From CAYFMP01 sp964344215 (lineage in GTDB: Bacteria > Pseudomonadota > Alphaproteobacteria > Rhodospirillales > Casp-alpha2), in NCBI GenBank assembly GCA_964344215.1, contig CAYFMP010000004.1, forward strand, positions 36,174 to 100,173: a stretch of DNA of 64,000 nucleotides, in the 5' to 3' direction. Numbering within the stretch: position 1 is the stretch's first letter; each line of letters starts with the position of its first letter. This document shows positions 25,111-34,083 of the stretch, in pieces. The notes beneath the pieces were generated by a model. That model had not been told where the DNA came from and did no database searches. It saw only the letters and a list, made by a program, of their open reading frames with translations. Both the position numbers and the translations under genes were made by a program.

Positions 25111-25147
25111 AAGGGGCGAGCCGGTCAACGGCCGCCCCTTTTCTTTT
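25111..25147 (+). terminator. Intergenic hairpin with T-tract between receptor and permease genes
   Basis: AAGGGGCG (25111-25118) pairs with CGCCCCTT (25133-25140), and inside it GCCG (25120-25123) pairs with CGGC (25129-25132) around a five-base loop. TTCTTTT follows. This is a strong intrinsic terminator form placed 16 bases after the receptor stop. It probably allows partial readthrough so the receptor is made in excess over the permeases. Confidence 0.85.
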
Positions 25148-25201
25148 CGTTCCGCCGAAGCCGTATTGACGAACGCTAAGGAAAGGGCGAGAGAAGGGGG
25201 C

Positions 25202-26197
25202 ATGACCGGTACCGAGGCCACCGCCTTCCTTGCCCGCCGCGTGCTGCAGGCGGTGCTGGTCATGTTCGTGATCAGCGTCATCGGCTTCTCCATTCAGGAC
25301 AACCTGGGCGACCCGGTGCGCGAGTTGGTCGGGCAGTCGGTATCCGAGGCCGAACGCCAGGCCCTGCGCGACAGGCTCGGTCTCAACGATCCGTTCTGGG
25401 TACAGTACGGTCGATTCCTCTGGAAGGCCGTGCACGGCGACCTCGGGACCTCGTATTTTTTCAAGAAACCGGCCCTCGACGTAATCCTCGGCAAGTTTCC
25501 GGCCACCTTTGAACTGGTTGTCGCCGCGACCCTCATCATCGTCGGGCTTTCCGTGCCGCTCGGCGTCTATTGCGCGATCCGCCCCTATGGCTGGCTGACC
25601 AAGGCGATCATGGGGGTCAGCATCGTCGGCATTTCCATTCCGGTTTTTCTGACCGCCATCTTCGCCATCTACATCTTTTCCGTCGAGCTCGGTTGGATGC
25701 CGTCGTACGGCCGCGGCGAGACGGTGGTCCTGCCGTGGGGCTGGGATACGGGATTCCTGACCAAGGACGGCCTTTTGCACCTGGTGCTGCCGTCGATCGC
25801 GCTGTCCTCGATCATGCTGCCGCTGTTCATCCGTCTGATCCGGGCCGAAATGATGGAGGTCCTGAACACCGACTACATCCGTTACGCCCTGGCCAAGGGG
25901 CTGACGCAGCGGCGGGTATGGTTTCTGCATGCGCTGAAGAACACCCTGCTGCCGGTGATCACCGTCGGCGGCGTCCAGATCGGCACCCTGATCGCCTACA
26001 CCATCCTAACCGAGACGGTCTTTCAATGGCCGGGCATGGGCTTCCTGTTCCTCGAAGCGGTCAACCGGGTCGATACGCCGTTGATCATCGCCTATCTGAT
26101 CGTCGTCGGTCTGATCTTCGTCGTCACCAATACCCTGGTCGACTTCATCTATACGCTGGTCAACCCGATGGTTCGCCTGGCGGAGAAGGAAGCATGA
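25202..26197 (+). CDS. Peptide-type ABC transporter permease (DppB-like)
   Basis: This is the first inner-membrane channel subunit, 331 residues with six expected helices. It shows the DppB N-terminus LARRVLQAVLVMFVISVIGF and the loop LRDRLGLNDPFWVQYGRFLW. The EAA-type ATPase docking loop is DYIRYALAKGLTQRRVWFLHALKN, of which RYALAKGL is the core. The ATG at 25202 has GAAGGGGG upstream and is preferred to an in-frame TTG at 25166. The stop overlaps the start of the second permease (ATGA). It works with the receptor encoded upstream. Confidence 0.93.
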   Translation: MTGTEATAFLARRVLQAVLVMFVISVIGFSIQDNLGDPVRELVGQSVSEAERQALRDRLGLNDPFWVQYGRFLWKAVHGDLGTSYFFKKPALDVILGKFPATFELVVAATLIIVGLSVPLGVYCAIRPYGWLTKAIMGVSIVGISIPVFLTAIFAIYIFSVELGWMPSYGRGETVVLPWGWDTGFLTKDGLLHLVLPSIALSSIMLPLFIRLIRAEMMEVLNTDYIRYALAKGLTQRRVWFLHALKNTLLPVITVGGVQIGTLIAYTILTETVFQWPGMGFLFLEAVNRVDTPLIIAYLIVVGLIFVVTNTLVDFIYTLVNPMVRLAEKEA

Positions 26198-27114
26198 CTG
26201 CGCTCGCCACCGCCCTCAACAGCGCGTTCCTTCGGAAGTTCCTCAAGGACCGGGTGGCGATCGTCAGTTTCCTGGTGCTGGTGACGTTCGTTTCAGCGGC
26301 GACGCTGGCCCCGGTGATCGCGCCGCAGAACCCTTACGACCTGACCCAAATCGACATCATGGACTCGGAAATTCCACCGGTCTGGCAAGAAGAGGGCGAT
26401 CCCCGCTTCATCCTCGGCACCGACCACCAGGGCCGCGACATGCTGAGCACCATCCTCCACGGCACCGGCATCTCGCTGACCATCGGCGTTTTCGCGGTCC
26501 TGCTTCAGGCTTTTCTCGGGATTTCCATCGGCTTGCTGGCCGGGTTCATCGGCGGCCGCCTGGATGCGTTCTTCATGCGCTTGGCCGATATCCAGCTGTC
26601 GCTCTCCACCCTGATGCTGGCGATAATCGCCTTGGCCGTCTTCCAGGCCGCCTTCAGCGCCAGGCTCTACGAGGACCTGGCCATCTTCATGCTGATCCTC
26701 GTCATCGGCCTGGCCGAGTGGCCGCAGTACGCACGCACCGTCCGGGCCAGCGTGCTCGGCGAGCGCAGCAAGGCCTACGTCGACGCTGCCCGGGCGCTGG
26801 GCTTCAGCAACCGGCGCATCATGTTTCGCCATATCCTTCCCAATACCCTGTCGCCGATCCTGGTAATCTCCACCGTGCAGGTCGCCAATGCCGTCATCTC
26901 GGAAGCAGCCTTGAGTTTTCTCGGGCTTGGCATGCCGGTCACCAAACCCTCTTTGGGCTCTTTGATCCGCAGCGGCTTCGAGTTCATTTTCTCGGGCTCG
27001 TGGTGGATCACCATCATTCCGGCCATATTCCTGGTCATCCTCATCCTCGCCTTCAACCTGATGGGCGACTGGCTCCGCGACACCTTGAATCCGAAGCTCT
27101 ATAGGGACGCTTGA
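26194..27114 (+). CDS. Peptide-type ABC transporter permease (DppC-like)
   Basis: This is the second channel subunit, 306 residues. It begins with an N-terminal cytoplasmic segment and first helix, then FILGTDHQGRDMLSTILHGT, which is diagnostic of DppC/OppC. The docking loop contains YVDAARALGFSNRRIMFRHI, and the end reads FNLMGDWLRDTLNPK. The ATG overlaps the DppB-like stop by four bases. No dppD or dppF ATPase follows; the next gene is the CHAT protein after 60 bases. The transporter is therefore incomplete in this locus. Confidence 0.93.
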   Translation: MTALATALNSAFLRKFLKDRVAIVSFLVLVTFVSAATLAPVIAPQNPYDLTQIDIMDSEIPPVWQEEGDPRFILGTDHQGRDMLSTILHGTGISLTIGVFAVLLQAFLGISIGLLAGFIGGRLDAFFMRLADIQLSLSTLMLAIIALAVFQAAFSARLYEDLAIFMLILVIGLAEWPQYARTVRASVLGERSKAYVDAARALGFSNRRIMFRHILPNTLSPILVISTVQVANAVISEAALSFLGLGMPVTKPSLGSLIRSGFEFIFSGSWWITIIPAIFLVILILAFNLMGDWLRDTLNPKLYRDA

Positions 27115-27174
27115 GAAGGCGCCCTCCAGCGTTATAATTTTGTTTCGTCTTGGCAGTGCGGGAGAGCTCCGGCC

Positions 27175-30100
27175 ATGAAATCGCGGACGGCAACTTACCT
27201 CGTCTGGTCGTGCTTGGCATTGGCAACGGCGACAGGTGGCGCCGGCGTAAGCGTAGCGGCGAGCGCTCCTCAACTGGCGCAGGCGCCGGCCACCGATGTC
27301 ACCGACGCGGTCACGCTGCTTGAACGCGAGAGCCCGAACGATCAGGCCCTCAACGCCAAACAGGCGGAGTTGGCCGGCGCCCAACCGCCGAGCGATCTCG
27401 ACGCCGCCGATCTGGCCCGGTTTCTGGTCCGCCGCGGGGCGGCCGCCGGTCTGGTCGGGCGCAACCGCCAGAAGTTAGAGGACCTGCGCGAAGCCGCCCG
27501 TCAGGCCGTCGATGCCGGCGGGATGGGAGAAATCGAGCGGACTTGGGTGCGTTGGCGCTACGGCGAGGCGTTGCTGGCCGGCGGCAGCCCGGCCGCCGCG
27601 CTCGAGCATTTTTCGTCGATCCTTGACGACATCCCGCTAAATACGGAACCGCAGTCGATGGAGGAAGGCTGGTTGCAGGGCCACAGCATCGCCTGGCGCG
27701 GTTTGTTGGCGATGGCGCAGGCGGCGGCCGGCGACATCGACGCCGCTGAAGAGACGCTGGCCGACGTCGACACGCTTTATACGGCGACCCGAATGTGGCC
27801 GGTCGGCGACCAGGAACACCGTATCTTCGACCAGAGCTACGCTTCGGCGCGGGCCGGATTCCTCGATCTTTCCGGACGGCACGCCGAGGCCGAGAAGTTT
27901 CACCGCCAAACGCTGAAGGCGATGGCGCCGTGGCGCGAATGGTCGCTTTGGGAGGGGGTCGACGCCGAATCGCTCGAACGTCTCGAACAGTTGCGACAGG
28001 CGGCGCTGGCCGAAAACTTGCGGCTGCAGGGGCGCCTTCTCGAGGCCGAGACCGAGGCCCGCATCGTTCTCGCCGCCGCGCTCAAGTCCCTGGGACGACG
28101 CTCAACGCACACGATTTCGATCGTCGACGGATTGAACCGCATCCTGTTTTCCCAAGGCCGTCATGAGGACAGCGAGGAGTTGGCGGGAGCCGCTGTCACC
28201 GCCTTGCAGCGGGCCGGCGTCGCCAGCGAATCGATCTATATGGTGCAGGCCCGGCTGACGCGGGCCGAGAGCCTGGTCGCCCTCGGACAGTGGAAGGATG
28301 CACTAGCCGTCTATCAGCGCATCGAAACCGACCTCGCCTCCGATCCGCAGACTTTCCGGCGGCTGGTCGGAAACAAGCTCGGACGCGGCCTGGCCCTGCT
28401 GAAATCGGGCGCTTTGGAAAAGGCCCGCTCGGTCATCGGCGATACCGTCGAGGCCCGCCGCCGGCTGTATGGCGATCAACATCGGGCGACCCTGGAAGCG
28501 CAATCCATTCTGGCCTTGACCGAGGCCGCCCTCGGCCGTTCGCAGCCGGCCCTCGACAGCCTTCGGAAGACGGTCTCGGCTTTATTGGCGATGAAGGACG
28601 AGGGCGAGGGCCGGAGCGACGATACGGCAGAGAGCCGCCGGTTGCGCGTCATCATCGAGGGATATATGGCGTTGTTGGCCGAGGCCGGGGATGCGGTCGA
28701 GGCCTTCCGGTTGGCCGATGTCGCACGCAGCGCCAGCGTCCAACGGGCGGTTTCGTCAAGCGCCTCGCGTGCCGCCGTCCGCGACCCCGACCTAGCCGAG
28801 TTGGTGCGCCGCGAACAGGATGCCGGCCAGCAGATCGAAGCCCTCTACGGACTCCTCAACACGGTGCTGGAAGGGGCCGGCGGCGCGCCGGACAGCACCG
28901 TCGAGGAACTGCGTTCGCGGATCGGCGAATTGAAGACGGCGAGGAAGGGACTTCGGGGCGAAATCCGCGAGCGTTACCCGGACTACGCAGCACTCATCAA
29001 TCCACGTCCGGCGACGCTCGAAGAAGCCCAAACCAGCCTGCGTCCGGGGGAAGCCCTGATCGCCACCTACGTCGGCGAAGAACGTTCGTTCGTATGGGCG
29101 GTCGGACCGGCCGGGCCGGCCGCCTTCGCCGTCGTCGATACCGCGGACGCCGCCCTCGGCGATACCGTAGCGCTGCTGCGCTCGGCGCTCGACCCCGGCG
29201 TCACGGAACTGGCCGATATTCCGGTTTTCGATCTCGGTGCCGCACACGGCGTCTACCGGGCTTTCCTGGAGCCGGTCGAAGAGGCCTGGGGGGATGCGAA
29301 GGACCTGATCGTCGTCGCCGACGGCCCGCTCGGCTACCTACCTTTCTCGGTCCTTCCGCGCCGAGCCGCCACCCTGGAACCCCTGGCCGGGGCTCCTTTC
29401 GAGGCCTATCGCAAGGTACCCTGGCTGGTGCGTTCTCACGCCATAACCGTGGTTCCGTCGGTAACCTCCCTGGTCACCTTGCGGAAATTGCCGCCGCCGC
29501 CGGCCGAGCGTAAGCCTTTCTCGGGGTTCGGCGACCCGTTGTTCAATGCCGAACAGGCCGCGGCCGAAACCGCGTCGGCGGCCGATTCCGTGGCTGTCGC
29601 GACCCGGGGCGTCCTGCGGCTGCGGGCGGCGCCGGCCCGCGACGGCAAGAGCGCCGTCGGCCTCGGCCGCTTGCCGCGGCTGCCGGATACGGCGACCGAG
29701 GTCAGAGCCATGGCGTCGGCGCTGGCCGGCTCTCCCGACCGCGGCGTTCACCTGGGTCGGGAGGCCAACGAGGAAACCGTGAAAACCGCCGACCTCTCCG
29801 AATACCGGGTCATTGCCTTCGCCACTCACGGGCTGATACCGGGCGACCTCGGCGGCCTGACCCAGCCGGCCCTGGCGTTGACGGCGCCGGAGGTTGCCGG
29901 AGTAGAGGGTGACGGCGTGCTGACCATGGAAGAGATCCTGTCTCTCAAGCTGAACGCCGATCTCGTCGTTCTGTCGGCCTGCAACACCGGTTCCGGCGAG
30001 GGCGCTGGGGCCGAAGCGGTATCGGGGTTGGGCCGGGCGTTCTTCTATGCCGGCACCCGGGCGTTGCTGGTCAGCAACTGGCCGGTCGAAACAACCAGCG

Positions 30101-30312
30101 CCAAAACGTTGACGACCGACTTCTTCCGGCGCTTGAAAGAGACGCCCGACGGCGGTCAAGCCCAGGTCATGCGCCAAGCCGTGCTCGGCCTCATCGACGG
30201 CCCGGGTTATACCGAACCGGGCTCGGGCAAGACGCTCTATTCCTACGCCCATCCGCTGTTCTGGGCGCCTTTCAGCCTGGTTGGCGAGGGCGGGACGGCG
30301 GCGGCCGAATAG
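27175..30312 (+). CDS. Secreted TPR-CHAT domain protein (caspase-like peptidase)
   Basis: This is a 1045-residue protein with a signal-peptide-like N-terminus (VWSCLALATATGGAGVSVAA, then an alanine-rich segment). A long alpha-helical region of TPR-like repeats follows (about residues 90-560, for example GDIDAAEETLADVDTLY), then a C-terminal CHAT domain (about 640-1035). The caspase-type dyad is visible: His885 in FATHGL and Cys936 in VLSACNTGSG. The closing motif PLFWAPFSLVGEG is typical of CHAT proteins. It should act in the periplasm or outside. CHAT-TPR proteins are common in bacteria but mostly uncharacterised. It follows the ABC permease by 60 bases and may have its own promoter. The rpsB operon starts 200 bases downstream. 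Confidence 0.9.
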   Translation: MKSRTATYLVWSCLALATATGGAGVSVAASAPQLAQAPATDVTDAVTLLERESPNDQALNAKQAELAGAQPPSDLDAADLARFLVRRGAAAGLVGRNRQKLEDLREAARQAVDAGGMGEIERTWVRWRYGEALLAGGSPAAALEHFSSILDDIPLNTEPQSMEEGWLQGHSIAWRGLLAMAQAAAGDIDAAEETLADVDTLYTATRMWPVGDQEHRIFDQSYASARAGFLDLSGRHAEAEKFHRQTLKAMAPWREWSLWEGVDAESLERLEQLRQAALAENLRLQGRLLEAETEARIVLAAALKSLGRRSTHTISIVDGLNRILFSQGRHEDSEELAGAAVTALQRAGVASESIYMVQARLTRAESLVALGQWKDALAVYQRIETDLASDPQTFRRLVGNKLGRGLALLKSGALEKARSVIGDTVEARRRLYGDQHRATLEAQSILALTEAALGRSQPALDSLRKTVSALLAMKDEGEGRSDDTAESRRLRVIIEGYMALLAEAGDAVEAFRLADVARSASVQRAVSSSASRAAVRDPDLAELVRREQDAGQQIEALYGLLNTVLEGAGGAPDSTVEELRSRIGELKTARKGLRGEIRERYPDYAALINPRPATLEEAQTSLRPGEALIATYVGEERSFVWAVGPAGPAAFAVVDTADAALGDTVALLRSALDPGVTELADIPVFDLGAAHGVYRAFLEPVEEAWGDAKDLIVVADGPLGYLPFSVLPRRAATLEPLAGAPFEAYRKVPWLVRSHAITVVPSVTSLVTLRKLPPPPAERKPFSGFGDPLFNAEQAAAETASAADSVAVATRGVLRLRAAPARDGKSAVGLGRLPRLPDTATEVRAMASALAGSPDRGVHLGREANEETVKTADLSEYRVIAFATHGLIPGDLGGLTQPALALTAPEVAGVEGDGVLTMEEILSLKLNADLVVLSACNTGSGEGAGAEAVSGLGRAFFYAGTRALLVSNWPVETTSAKTLTTDFFRRLKETPDGGQAQVMRQAVLGLIDGPGYTEPGSGKTLYSYAHPLFWAPFSLVGEGGTAAAE

Positions 30313-30419
30313 CGGCCCGGACAATTCCGTCGGGAACCAATCGAAGGCTTCCTTTGTCCTTGCATTGGCCGGTCGCGGCGGCTAGAAAACCGCTCAATTC
30401 GCACGCGGGCGCGCGGCGC

Positions 30420-30437
30420 TTGGCGCAAATTCGCCAA
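30420..30437. promoter_or_regulatory. Perfect dyad upstream of rpsB
   Basis: TTGGCG (30420-30425) and CGCCAA (30432-30437) form a perfect six-base inverted repeat around CAAATT, 76 bases before the rpsB start. It could be an operator, part of the rpsB leader, or a short hairpin ending the CHAT transcript. No T-tract follows. The remaining 200 bases between the genes show an AAAGGAAA ribosome site and nothing else clear. Confidence 0.4.
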
Positions 30438-30512
30438 ATCCGTCGCTCCGGTGTCGGGCCACAGGGCCGGACGTAGTCCCGCGGAGGCTTAACCGGAAAA
30501 GGAAACGATATC

Positions 30513-31595
30513 ATGGCGTTACCCGCCTATACCATGCGCCAGCTGCTGGAAGCCGGCGTGCATTTCGGACACAATACGCGGCGTTGGAACCCGAAGATGG
30601 AACCCTATCTGTTCGGGGTCCGCAACGGCATCCACATCATCGACCTGCAACAGACGGTTCCGATGTTGCATCAGGCCATGCAGGCCGTCCGCTCGACTGT
30701 GGCGGCCGGCGGCCGGGTGTTGTTCGTCGGCACCAAGCGCCAGGCCACCGATCCGATCACCGAAGCGGCCAAGAAATGCGGCCAGCACTACGTCAACCAC
30801 CGCTGGCTCGGCGGCATGATGACCAACTGGCGGACGATCTCCAATTCCATAAAGCGGCTGCGCGATCTCGACGAGCAACTGGGCGGCGAAACCGTCGGTT
30901 TGACCAAAAAGGAGCTTCTCGGGCTAACCCGCGAACGCGACAAGCTCGAGCGCGCCCTTGGCGGCATCAAGGAAATGGGCGGCCTGCCGAACATCCTTTT
31001 CGTCATCGACACCAACAAGGAAGCGATCGCCGTGGCCGAGGCCAACAAGCTGGGTGTGCCGGTGGTCGGCGTCATCGATTCGAACAGCGACCCGTCAGGC
31101 ATTGATTTTCCCATTCCCGGCAACGACGACGCCATTCGGGCCATCAATCTTTACTGCGAATTGATCGTCGGCGCGGTACTCGACGGCATTCAGGAGGAAA
31201 TCGCCCAGGCCGGCGGCGACATTGGCGCCGCCGAGGATGCGCCGGTCGAGGAACTTCCGACAGAAACGCAGGATCAGCCTGCGGAAGCAACCGCCAAGGA
31301 AACCGTTCCGACAGCCGAAGCGCCGGCCGAAGGTGCGGCTGCCGAGGTGAAGGTAGAGGACGTGCCGGCCGATAAAGCAGACAAGAAGGATACCGAGAAA
31401 AAGAAAACCGCCGCCAAGGACGACAAAGGCACCAAGGACGAGAAGGCCGCCAAGGATGACAAAGCGGGGGGCGACGGCGATAAACCGAAGCCCGCCGCCA
31501 AGAAGCAGCCGAAACCCGCCCCGGCCTCTGACAAGAAGGCCAAATCCACCGCCGAGAAAAAGGGCGCCGATGCCGGCGAGCAGACAGCATCCTAA
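30513..31595 (+). CDS. rpsB: 30S ribosomal protein S2 with long charged C-terminal tail
   Basis: S2 is a protein of the small ribosomal subunit. The core (about residues 1-235) is complete: TMRQLLEAGVHFGHNTRRWN, HIIDLQQTVPML, VNHRWLGGMMTNW and GVIDSNSDPSGIDFPIPGND. The usual length is about 240-260 residues. This protein has 360, the extra 120 being a low-complexity tail rich in Lys, Ala, Glu, Asp and Pro (KKDTEKKKTAAKDDKG, KPKPAAKKQPKPAPA). Tails of this kind occur in several alphaproteobacterial S2 proteins. It is followed by tsf after 79 bases, the universal rpsB-tsf pair. Confidence 0.97.
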   Translation: MALPAYTMRQLLEAGVHFGHNTRRWNPKMEPYLFGVRNGIHIIDLQQTVPMLHQAMQAVRSTVAAGGRVLFVGTKRQATDPITEAAKKCGQHYVNHRWLGGMMTNWRTISNSIKRLRDLDEQLGGETVGLTKKELLGLTRERDKLERALGGIKEMGGLPNILFVIDTNKEAIAVAEANKLGVPVVGVIDSNSDPSGIDFPIPGNDDAIRAINLYCELIVGAVLDGIQEEIAQAGGDIGAAEDAPVEELPTETQDQPAEATAKETVPTAEAPAEGAAAEVKVEDVPADKADKKDTEKKKTAAKDDKGTKDEKAAKDDKAGGDGDKPKPAAKKQPKPAPASDKKAKSTAEKKGADAGEQTAS

Positions 31596-31674
31596 CCCGA
31601 AAGTCAGGACTTCTCTGCAAGAGAACGTCTTTAAAACAATCGATTGCAAGTAAATTCTTATATAGAGGTTTAAA

Positions 31675-32601
31675 ATGGCCGAGATTACCGCGGCGCTCGT
31701 GAAAGACTTACGCGAAAAGACCGGCGCCGGCATGATGGACTGTAAGAAAGCGTTGGCCGAGACCGACGGCGACATGGAAGCGGCGGTCGACTGGCTGCGC
31801 ACCAAAGGCCTGGCGGCGGCCGCCAAGAAGGCCGGCCGGGTGGCTTCCGAGGGATTGGTCGGCGTCGCGGTCGGAGACAATACCGGCGCCGTCGTCGAAA
31901 TCAATGCCGAGACCGATTTCGTCGCCCGCAACGAGACTTTCCAGGAGTTCGTCAAGACCACCGCCGAGATTGCGCTGGGTACCGGCAGCGACCTCGACGC
32001 TCTGAAGGCGGCCGCCTATCCCGGCACCGATCGCACCGTCGAAGAACAGATAACTCATCTGATCGCGACCATCGGCGAAAACATGGATATTCGTCGGGTT
32101 TCGGCTATCTCGGTGTCGGGCGGCGTCATCGCTTCGTATATGCACAACGCCCTGGCCGACGGGCTCGGCAAGATCGGCGTCATCGTCGCCGTCGAATCCG
32201 AGGGTGATGCGGACCAGCTCTCGGCGCTCGGCAAACAGCTCGCCATGCATATCGCGGCCGCCAAGCCGCAAGCCGTTTCGTCCGGAGACCTGGACCCGGC
32301 CGCGGTCGAGCGTGAAAAGGCCGTGCTCTCCGAGCAGGCCCGCGAATCCGGCAAGCCCGAAGAGATCATCGAGAAAATGGTCGAGGGTCGGATGCGGAAG
32401 TTCTACGAGGAAGTTTGCATGCTCGACCAAACCTTCGTCATAGACGGCGAGAGCAAGGTCTCGGAAGTCCTCGAAACGACTGCCAAGGAACTCGGCAAAC
32501 CGGTTTCAGTCGGAGGATTCGGGTTGTTCGTCCTCGGCGAAGGGGTCGAAAAGAAGGAAGAGGATTTCGCTGCCGAAGTGGCCGCCGCCATGGGTGGCTG
32601 A
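31675..32601 (+). CDS. tsf: Elongation factor Ts
   Basis: EF-Ts is the GDP exchange factor of EF-Tu. The 308-residue protein begins with the UBA-like domain and the signature LREKTGAGMMDCKKAL. The second signature EINAETDFVARNETF is near residue 77. The core and C-terminal coiled-coil region (VEGRMRKFYEEVCMLDQ) are complete. The spacer to rpsB is unusually A+T-rich (TTATATAGAGGTTTAAA before the ATG) and may contain a secondary promoter. The length is normal for the class. Confidence 0.98.
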   Translation: MAEITAALVKDLREKTGAGMMDCKKALAETDGDMEAAVDWLRTKGLAAAAKKAGRVASEGLVGVAVGDNTGAVVEINAETDFVARNETFQEFVKTTAEIALGTGSDLDALKAAAYPGTDRTVEEQITHLIATIGENMDIRRVSAISVSGGVIASYMHNALADGLGKIGVIVAVESEGDADQLSALGKQLAMHIAAAKPQAVSSGDLDPAAVEREKAVLSEQARESGKPEEIIEKMVEGRMRKFYEEVCMLDQTFVIDGESKVSEVLETTAKELGKPVSVGGFGLFVLGEGVEKKEEDFAAEVAAAMGG

Positions 32602-32765
32602 ACCAAGTGCGCTCGGCCGAAATAACTCAAGACCTCCAACGTCCGCTTGGTGTAAACTCGGCGTCCAACGCGAGTTCCCCGGATAGAACACGGTTGAACC
32701 GCCTTCGGCCGCTGCCGCTGTCGAGCCAAGGGGGATACGCTTAAGAGACTTCGAACGGACGCCAT

Positions 32766-33488
32766 ATGTCATCGAAACAGAAATACGGTCGGGTCCTCTT
32801 GAAGCTATCTGGAGAGGGTCTAATGGGTAAACGCGAGTTCGGACTTGATCCGGACACCGTCGGGCGCATCTGCGACGAAATCAAGAGCGTCTATGACTCG
32901 AGCGTTCAGATCTGCCTGGTCATCGGGGCCGGCAATATCTTTCGTGGCGTTTCGGCAGCCGCCACCGAATCTGGCATCGAGCGGACCAGCGCCGATTACA
33001 TGGGCATGCTTGCGACCGTCATCAACGCCCTTGCTGTGCAAAGCGTGCTCGAGAGCAAGGGCGTACAGACACGGGTTCTTTCGGCCATTCCGATGGCAAC
33101 GGTATGTGAGCCCTATATTCGTCGCCGCGCCGTCAGGCATATGGAAAAGGGCCGCGTGGTGATCTTTGCGGCTGGCACCGGCAATCCGTTTTTCACCACC
33201 GACACGGCGGCTGCGCTGAGAGCCGTCGAGATGGGATGCGACGCGCTCCTCAAGGGAACCCAAGTCGACGGTGTTTACGATTCCGACCCGAAAACGAACG
33301 ACGCCGCCAAGCGTTTCGAAAAACTCAGTTATCAAGAGGTCCTGGCGCGGGACCTTCGGGTCATGGATGCCTCGGCGATCGCCTTGGCCCGTGAGAACAA
33401 GGTTCCCATTCTGGTATTTTCCATTCACAATCCTGGTGGCTTGGCCGAGGTGGTGAACGGCGGCGGAATATATACAATCGTCAGCTAA
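32766..33488 (+). CDS. pyrH: Uridylate kinase
   Basis: PyrH phosphorylates UMP to UDP in pyrimidine nucleotide synthesis. It is an amino-acid-kinase-fold hexamer. The 240 residues include GRVLLKLSGEGLMG, the GAGNIFRG nucleotide loop, GTGNPFFTTDTAAALRA and the substrate region LKGTQVDGVYDSDPK. The pyrH-frr-uppS-cdsA order that follows is typical for the class. It starts 164 bases after tsf; that spacer has no other gene I can support. Confidence 0.98.
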   Translation: MSSKQKYGRVLLKLSGEGLMGKREFGLDPDTVGRICDEIKSVYDSSVQICLVIGAGNIFRGVSAAATESGIERTSADYMGMLATVINALAVQSVLESKGVQTRVLSAIPMATVCEPYIRRRAVRHMEKGRVVIFAAGTGNPFFTTDTAAALRAVEMGCDALLKGTQVDGVYDSDPKTNDAAKRFEKLSYQEVLARDLRVMDASAIALARENKVPILVFSIHNPGGLAEVVNGGGIYTIVS

Positions 33489-33511
33489 TCGTGATTTCGG
33501 GGGAAGGGATC

Positions 33512-34081
33512 GTGAGCGCAGAGGATTTTGGAGCAGTCAAGAAGGATGTGGAGCGCCGAATGAACGGCGCGGTCGATGTACTCCACCAGGAGTTCGGCGG
33601 CTTGCGCACGGGACGCGCCGCCATCAGTCTGTTGGAGCCAATCACGGTCGAGGCCTACGGTTCCGAAATGCCGATGAACCAAGTCGGCACCATCAGCGTT
33701 CCGGAGCCTAGAATGCTTAGCGTCCAGGTTTGGGACAAGGGGCTGGTCAAGGCCGTTGAAAAGGCGATTATGGAATCGGGGCTTGGCCTCAATCCTTCGT
33801 CGGACGGCCAGTTGGTGCGCGTACCGATCCCGTCCCTGACCGAGGAACGCCGCCAGGAACTGGTCAAGGTCGCCCACAAATACGCCGAAGACGCCCGGGT
33901 CGCGGTCCGCAATGTACGCCGCCACGCCATGGACGATCTCAAGAACGCCGAAAAAGAAGGAAGCATATCCAAGGACCTGCATCACGACCAGGCCGCGGAA
34001 ATTCAGGAACTGACCGACCAATACGTCGGCAAGATCGACGAGGCGCTCAGTAACAAAGAGCAGGAGATTATGCAGGTCTGA
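33512..34081 (+). CDS. frr: Ribosome recycling factor
   Basis: RRF splits post-termination ribosomes together with EF-G. From the GTG at 33512 the product is 189 residues, close to the standard 185-187. It begins with a three-helix bundle (DVERRMNGAVDVLHQEFGGL, RTGRA) and contains PSLTEERRQELVKVA and the HAMDDLKNAEK stretch. GGGGGAAGGG just upstream supports the GTG; an ATG-like start seven codons earlier would precede this site. It lies between pyrH and uppS, three bases from the latter. Confidence 0.97.
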   Translation: MSAEDFGAVKKDVERRMNGAVDVLHQEFGGLRTGRAAISLLEPITVEAYGSEMPMNQVGTISVPEPRMLSVQVWDKGLVKAVEKAIMESGLGLNPSSDGQLVRVPIPSLTEERRQELVKVAHKYAEDARVAVRNVRRHAMDDLKNAEKEGSISKDLHHDQAAEIQELTDQYVGKIDEALSNKEQEIMQV

Positions 34082-34083
34082 AG

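Noticed and set aside
27175..30312. Interpretation of the CHAT protein as a CRISPR-linked Craspase
   Set aside because: No cas gene or CRISPR array occurs in the window and the protein appears to be exported.
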